From JBHHYR01 sp046757585 (GTDB taxonomy: Bacteria > Desulfobacterota > Binatia > HRBIN30): 8,203 bases of DNA. Under the pieces are notes generated by a model. That model made no database searches. It worked only from the letters and a program-made list of their open reading frames with translations, and was not told where the DNA came from. Shown here piece after piece: positions 6,524 to 8,203 of the stretch. The DNA lies in NCBI GenBank assembly GCA_046757585.1, contig JBHHYR010000176.1, forward strand, positions 1-8,203, given 5' to 3'. Position numbers and translations under genes: made by a program. Positions within the stretch are counted from its first letter, which is position 1; every line of letters starts with the position of its first letter.

Positions 6524-6550
6524 TTGACAAACGTGCCATTAAGGAATAAT
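6524..6550 (+). promoter_or_regulatory. Candidate promoter for the secreted Gly-rich protein gene
   Basis: TTGACA (6524-6529) is a perfect -35, and AATAAT (6545-6550) matches the -10 at five of six positions, with a short 15-base spacer. The -35 is also covered by a direct repeat GCCATT (6520-6525 and 6535-6540) spaced 15 bases start to start. The start point would be about 35-40 bases before the ATG at 6595. Confidence 0.4.
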
Positions 6551-6594
6551 GCGCCTGTCATGGTAGGTGGTGCCCTGATGCGGAGGAATATTAG

Positions 6595-7092
6595 ATGACT
6601 CAATGTCGACTGCAGTGTGTAGCCTTCACCTTGTTGATTCTGGTCGCGGTGTTTCCGGCAGTGGCATGGGGAGTCCATACCGTTGCCGGCTCTCTCACCG
6701 GTACGGACGGTGAGCCGCTCGCTCTCAGTCCAATCGCCGTCGTGAACGAGCAGGGACGCGTGCTCGCCACCGGCAAGACCGACGACAACGGGCGTTACTG
6801 TGTTGAGAGCGGAGCGCTTGCGGTTGGTATGCCGTATCGCGTTTGCGTCGCGCAGGCGAATCAGCCCATGGAGCCCTGTTCGCGGGCAGTCGTCACCGAA
6901 GCTGACTGCGCGACAGCCTTGGGTCTCTTGGGGGGCGGGGCCGCCGGAGGGGCTCTCCTCGGCGGCTTGACGACTGCCGAACTGGTGGGAGTGGGTGTCG
7001 GGGTTGCCGGTGCCACCGGCCTCGGCATTGGTTTAGGCCTTGCCGAGACTTCCGGCGGCGGGAAGGAGCAGCCGGCCAGCCGCGCACGGTGA
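6595..7092 (+). CDS. Secreted protein with carboxypeptidase-regulatory-like domain and Gly-rich hydrophobic tail
   Basis: The protein has 165 residues, with GGAGGAA six to seven bases before the ATG. Residues 1-25 form a signal peptide (hydrophobic FTLLILVAVFPAVAW) with likely cleavage after AVA at 22-24. Residues about 28-100 look like a small beta-sandwich of the carboxypeptidase regulatory type: VAGSLTGTDGEPLALSPIAV, then GRVLATGKTDDNGRYCVE, where the 'T(D)DNG.Y' turn is diagnostic. The mature protein has four Cys (69, 84, 95, 105), enough for two disulfides. Residues about 109-150 are almost all Gly, Ala, Leu and Val (LLGGGAAGGALLGGL, VGVGVGVAGATGLGIGLG), a glycine-zipper-like segment that may insert in or associate with a membrane. 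A short polar tail follows. Placement before a Wzz-type gene suggests an envelope part of a polysaccharide export system. Function unproven. Confidence 0.75.
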   Translation: MTQCRLQCVAFTLLILVAVFPAVAWGVHTVAGSLTGTDGEPLALSPIAVVNEQGRVLATGKTDDNGRYCVESGALAVGMPYRVCVAQANQPMEPCSRAVVTEADCATALGLLGGGAAGGALLGGLTTAELVGVGVGVAGATGLGIGLGLAETSGGGKEQPASRAR

Positions 7093-7484
7093 CGTGGCGT
7101 CGGTTAGTAGATTCCTCACCGGATGCGGCGCGCCGCCGAGGTCGCCGGAGCCAGGAGCAGGAACTGACACGGGCTGAATGGAAACCCCGTTGGTTGCACC
7201 CACCGTCACCTCAGCTCAAGTCGTAACAGGTCCGATGTGTCGTAATGCTAGCGTGTTAGGGTATCCACAACTTATTGACAGTGTGTCGACAAGCGTGGGA
7301 CGGACGAAAGCATCTTGTATTTCAACATGTTCTGCTCCTTGCCCTCAGCTTAGCAGACGGTCCGATCAGACCTGCTGCGGGGCAACTTGGCTCAACTTCC
7401 TGGCATTGCCAGCGCAGTCCAGTGTCTTGACAACCTGATAAACGGCCGCTGCGACAGAGGTGGAGAGGAGGAGGAGGAGGAAGC
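7093..7484. other. Gene-free stretch before the IS relic and Wzz gene
   Basis: No convincing gene is seen on either strand. It contains a 12-bp perfect palindrome GCGGCGCGCCGC (7125-7136) shortly after the secreted-protein stop, two TTGACA hexamers (7275-7280 and 7427-7432) without good -10 partners, and a GAG triplet tract at its right end. The last 60-100 bases may be the left flank of the decayed insertion sequence that follows, but no terminal inverted repeat could be assigned. Confidence 0.4.
7465..7479 (+). repeat. (GAG)5 triplet repeat next to the relic start codon
   Basis: Five exact GAG triplets followed by GAAG form a purine tract ending about 5 bases before the GTG at 7485. It acts as, or derives from, a strong ribosome binding site (AGGAGG) for the relic reading frame and is of a type prone to slippage. 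Confidence 0.5.
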
Positions 7485-7617
7485 GTGGCGCAGCGAAACC
7501 GTTACAACGGCGCCCTCAATGCGAAAGTGGTCCCTGCAGATTATGGAGGGACAGACGGCGCTCAACGAGATCACGAGCGGGTAGCGGGCGCCTCCGGTGC
7601 AGGTGGCCCCGTGGCAA
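7485..7617 (+). pseudogene. Decayed IS3-type transposase OrfA (helix-turn-helix part)
   Basis: The frame from the GTG at 7485 begins MAQRNRYNGALNAKV, like the 'MAKRxRYSAEFKAKV' start of IS3-family OrfA proteins. After GTC (7530-7532) one extra C shifts the frame; the next frame continues LQIMEGQTALNEITSG, then a TAG stop (7582-7584), then RAPPVQVAPWQ. This matches the usual OrfA order 'ALxGxxTLNEIAxxYxVHPVQVxQWK', with LNEI, PVQV and W in the right places and spacing. One frameshift and one nonsense codon make it non-functional. No OrfB follows; the Wzz-type gene begins 80 bases later. The unshifted frame stays open to a TGA at 7701-7703 that overlaps the Wzz ATG, so a 72-residue peptide could still be made. 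Family recognition is from memory of the OrfA pattern. Confidence 0.6.
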
Positions 7618-7699
7618 AGCAGGTGCCGGCGGAGCTGCGACGCGGGCCGTCCGCTTCACCGCCCGTGGTGTCCGCAGCGTGTTCTGAGGCGAAGGCTGG

Positions 7700-8203
7700 A
7701 TGAGCAACCGTTCGATCGTCCGCGGCAAAGGGCAGAGGGTGCCGGCCAACGGCGACGGGGCGGCCGCACCCGCCTTAGGCCCGGATTTCGTGCTGCCCCG
7801 CGGCGCGGGATCGGACGAGGAAGGAGAGCTGCAGCGCTACTTGCAGCTCATCTACAGCCGGCGCTGGTTCTTGCTGGCGGCCGCCCTGCTCGGGCTGGCG
7901 GTGGCCGCATTCACCACCTTCCGCCAGCCGCGCCTCTACGTGGCGCAGGCCACCGTCGAGTTCAAGAAGGCGACGCCCCCGGGCAAAGCGCTGAACCTGG
8001 ACCTCCTTGGACGCAGCGCACCGATTCCCCCGTTGCTAGCTACGCGGCTGCTCACCACCAAGATCCTTGCGGCCCGCATCATCAAGGCGGAGCGCATCCG
8101 CGGCGTGGATTGGTTCGATCCGCCCGCTACCAGCGACGCTCCGCGGTCGATCCTCGCTGCCGCTTGGAGCGCCGTGGCAAGCGGCGTGAGTGCTGTCCGC
8201 TGG
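7700..8203 (+). CDS. Wzz/chain-length-determinant polysaccharide protein, 3' end beyond window
   Basis: The frame is open from the ATG at 7700 to the right edge, 168 codons. An in-frame stop at 7685-7687 excludes an earlier start, and GAAGG (7691-7695) lies just upstream. Residues 1-40 are a Pro/Gly/Ala-rich cytoplasmic lead. Residues 43-88 are the classic Wzz N-terminus: ELQRYLQLIYSRRWFLL, a membrane helix at about 56-74, then RLYVAQATVEFKK, the start of the periplasmic domain. Such proteins set chain length of O-antigen or exopolysaccharide and, in Wzc-type forms, carry a C-terminal tyrosine kinase; the window ends before that could be seen. The insertion-looking stretch PPGKALNLDLLGRSAPIP is unassigned. 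The gene probably continues an exopolysaccharide operon with the plus-strand genes to its left. Confidence 0.85.
   Translation, partial: MSNRSIVRGKGQRVPANGDGAAAPALGPDFVLPRGAGSDEEGELQRYLQLIYSRRWFLLAAALLGLAVAAFTTFRQPRLYVAQATVEFKKATPPGKALNLDLLGRSAPIPPLLATRLLTTKILAARIIKAERIRGVDWFDPPATSDAPRSILAAAWSAVASGVSAVRW

Noticed and set aside
6382..6678. 98-codon minus-strand frame across the promoter region of the secreted protein
   Set aside because: It overlaps the promoter, ribosome site and signal peptide of a better-supported gene and shows no protein-like features.
7178..7438. 86-codon plus-strand frame in the gap before the IS relic
   Set aside because: No ribosome site, low-complexity Ser/Thr/Cys composition and no recognisable motif.

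Overview
This is a GC-rich stretch of bacterial chromosome. An uncultured Deltaproteobacteria-like or Acidobacteria-like lineage would fit the sulfatase-like protein of the SPWTLP type, the Cys-rich Lgt paralogue, the soluble bacterial P450 and the Wzz-type polysaccharide gene. This is an inference from gene flavour only; no rRNA, tRNA, CRISPR array or intact mobile element is present to settle it.

Left part (1-3346, minus strand). The window opens inside a secreted protein with an Ig-like beta-sandwich repeat, cut off by the window edge. Upstream of it on the same strand lies a compact two-gene unit: an Lgt-like polytopic membrane protein (2549-3346) followed after 7 bp by a membrane-anchored sulfatase/phosphotransferase-fold protein (574-2541) with Thr at the usual Cys/Ser nucleophile position. 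Both should work on the outer face of the inner membrane, possibly on phospholipid head groups.

Middle (3347-4842). The intergenic region carries a TetR-like inverted repeat (CAAACG-TT-CGTTTG) overlapping the -10 of a candidate promoter. This promoter points at a complete 410-residue cytochrome P450 with all canonical motifs. No regulator or redox partner is present in the window.

Poorly conserved stretch (4843-5950, minus strand). A small zinc-ribbon protein with a C-terminal membrane helix (5242-5622) overlaps by one base (TAATG) the start of a second small ORF. That ORF is broken by one extra G in a run of seven (4954-5242). A further weak membrane ORF lies upstream (5675-5902).

Right part (5953-8203, plus strand). 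This looks like the beginning of an exopolysaccharide locus. It holds a short coiled-coil protein whose N-terminus resembles that of polysaccharide-associated tyrosine kinases, a secreted protein with a carboxypeptidase-regulatory-like domain and a Gly-rich tail, and the first 168 codons of a Wzz/chain-length-determinant protein running off the right edge. Just before the Wzz gene is a decayed IS3-type orfA (frameshift plus stop), whose old reading frame ends at the Wzz start codon.

I found no clear novel multi-gene defence or mobile system. The most unusual items are the Lgt-like/sulfatase-like pair, the P450 operator, the zinc-ribbon/frameshifted pair, and the IS relic fused to the front of the Wzz gene.
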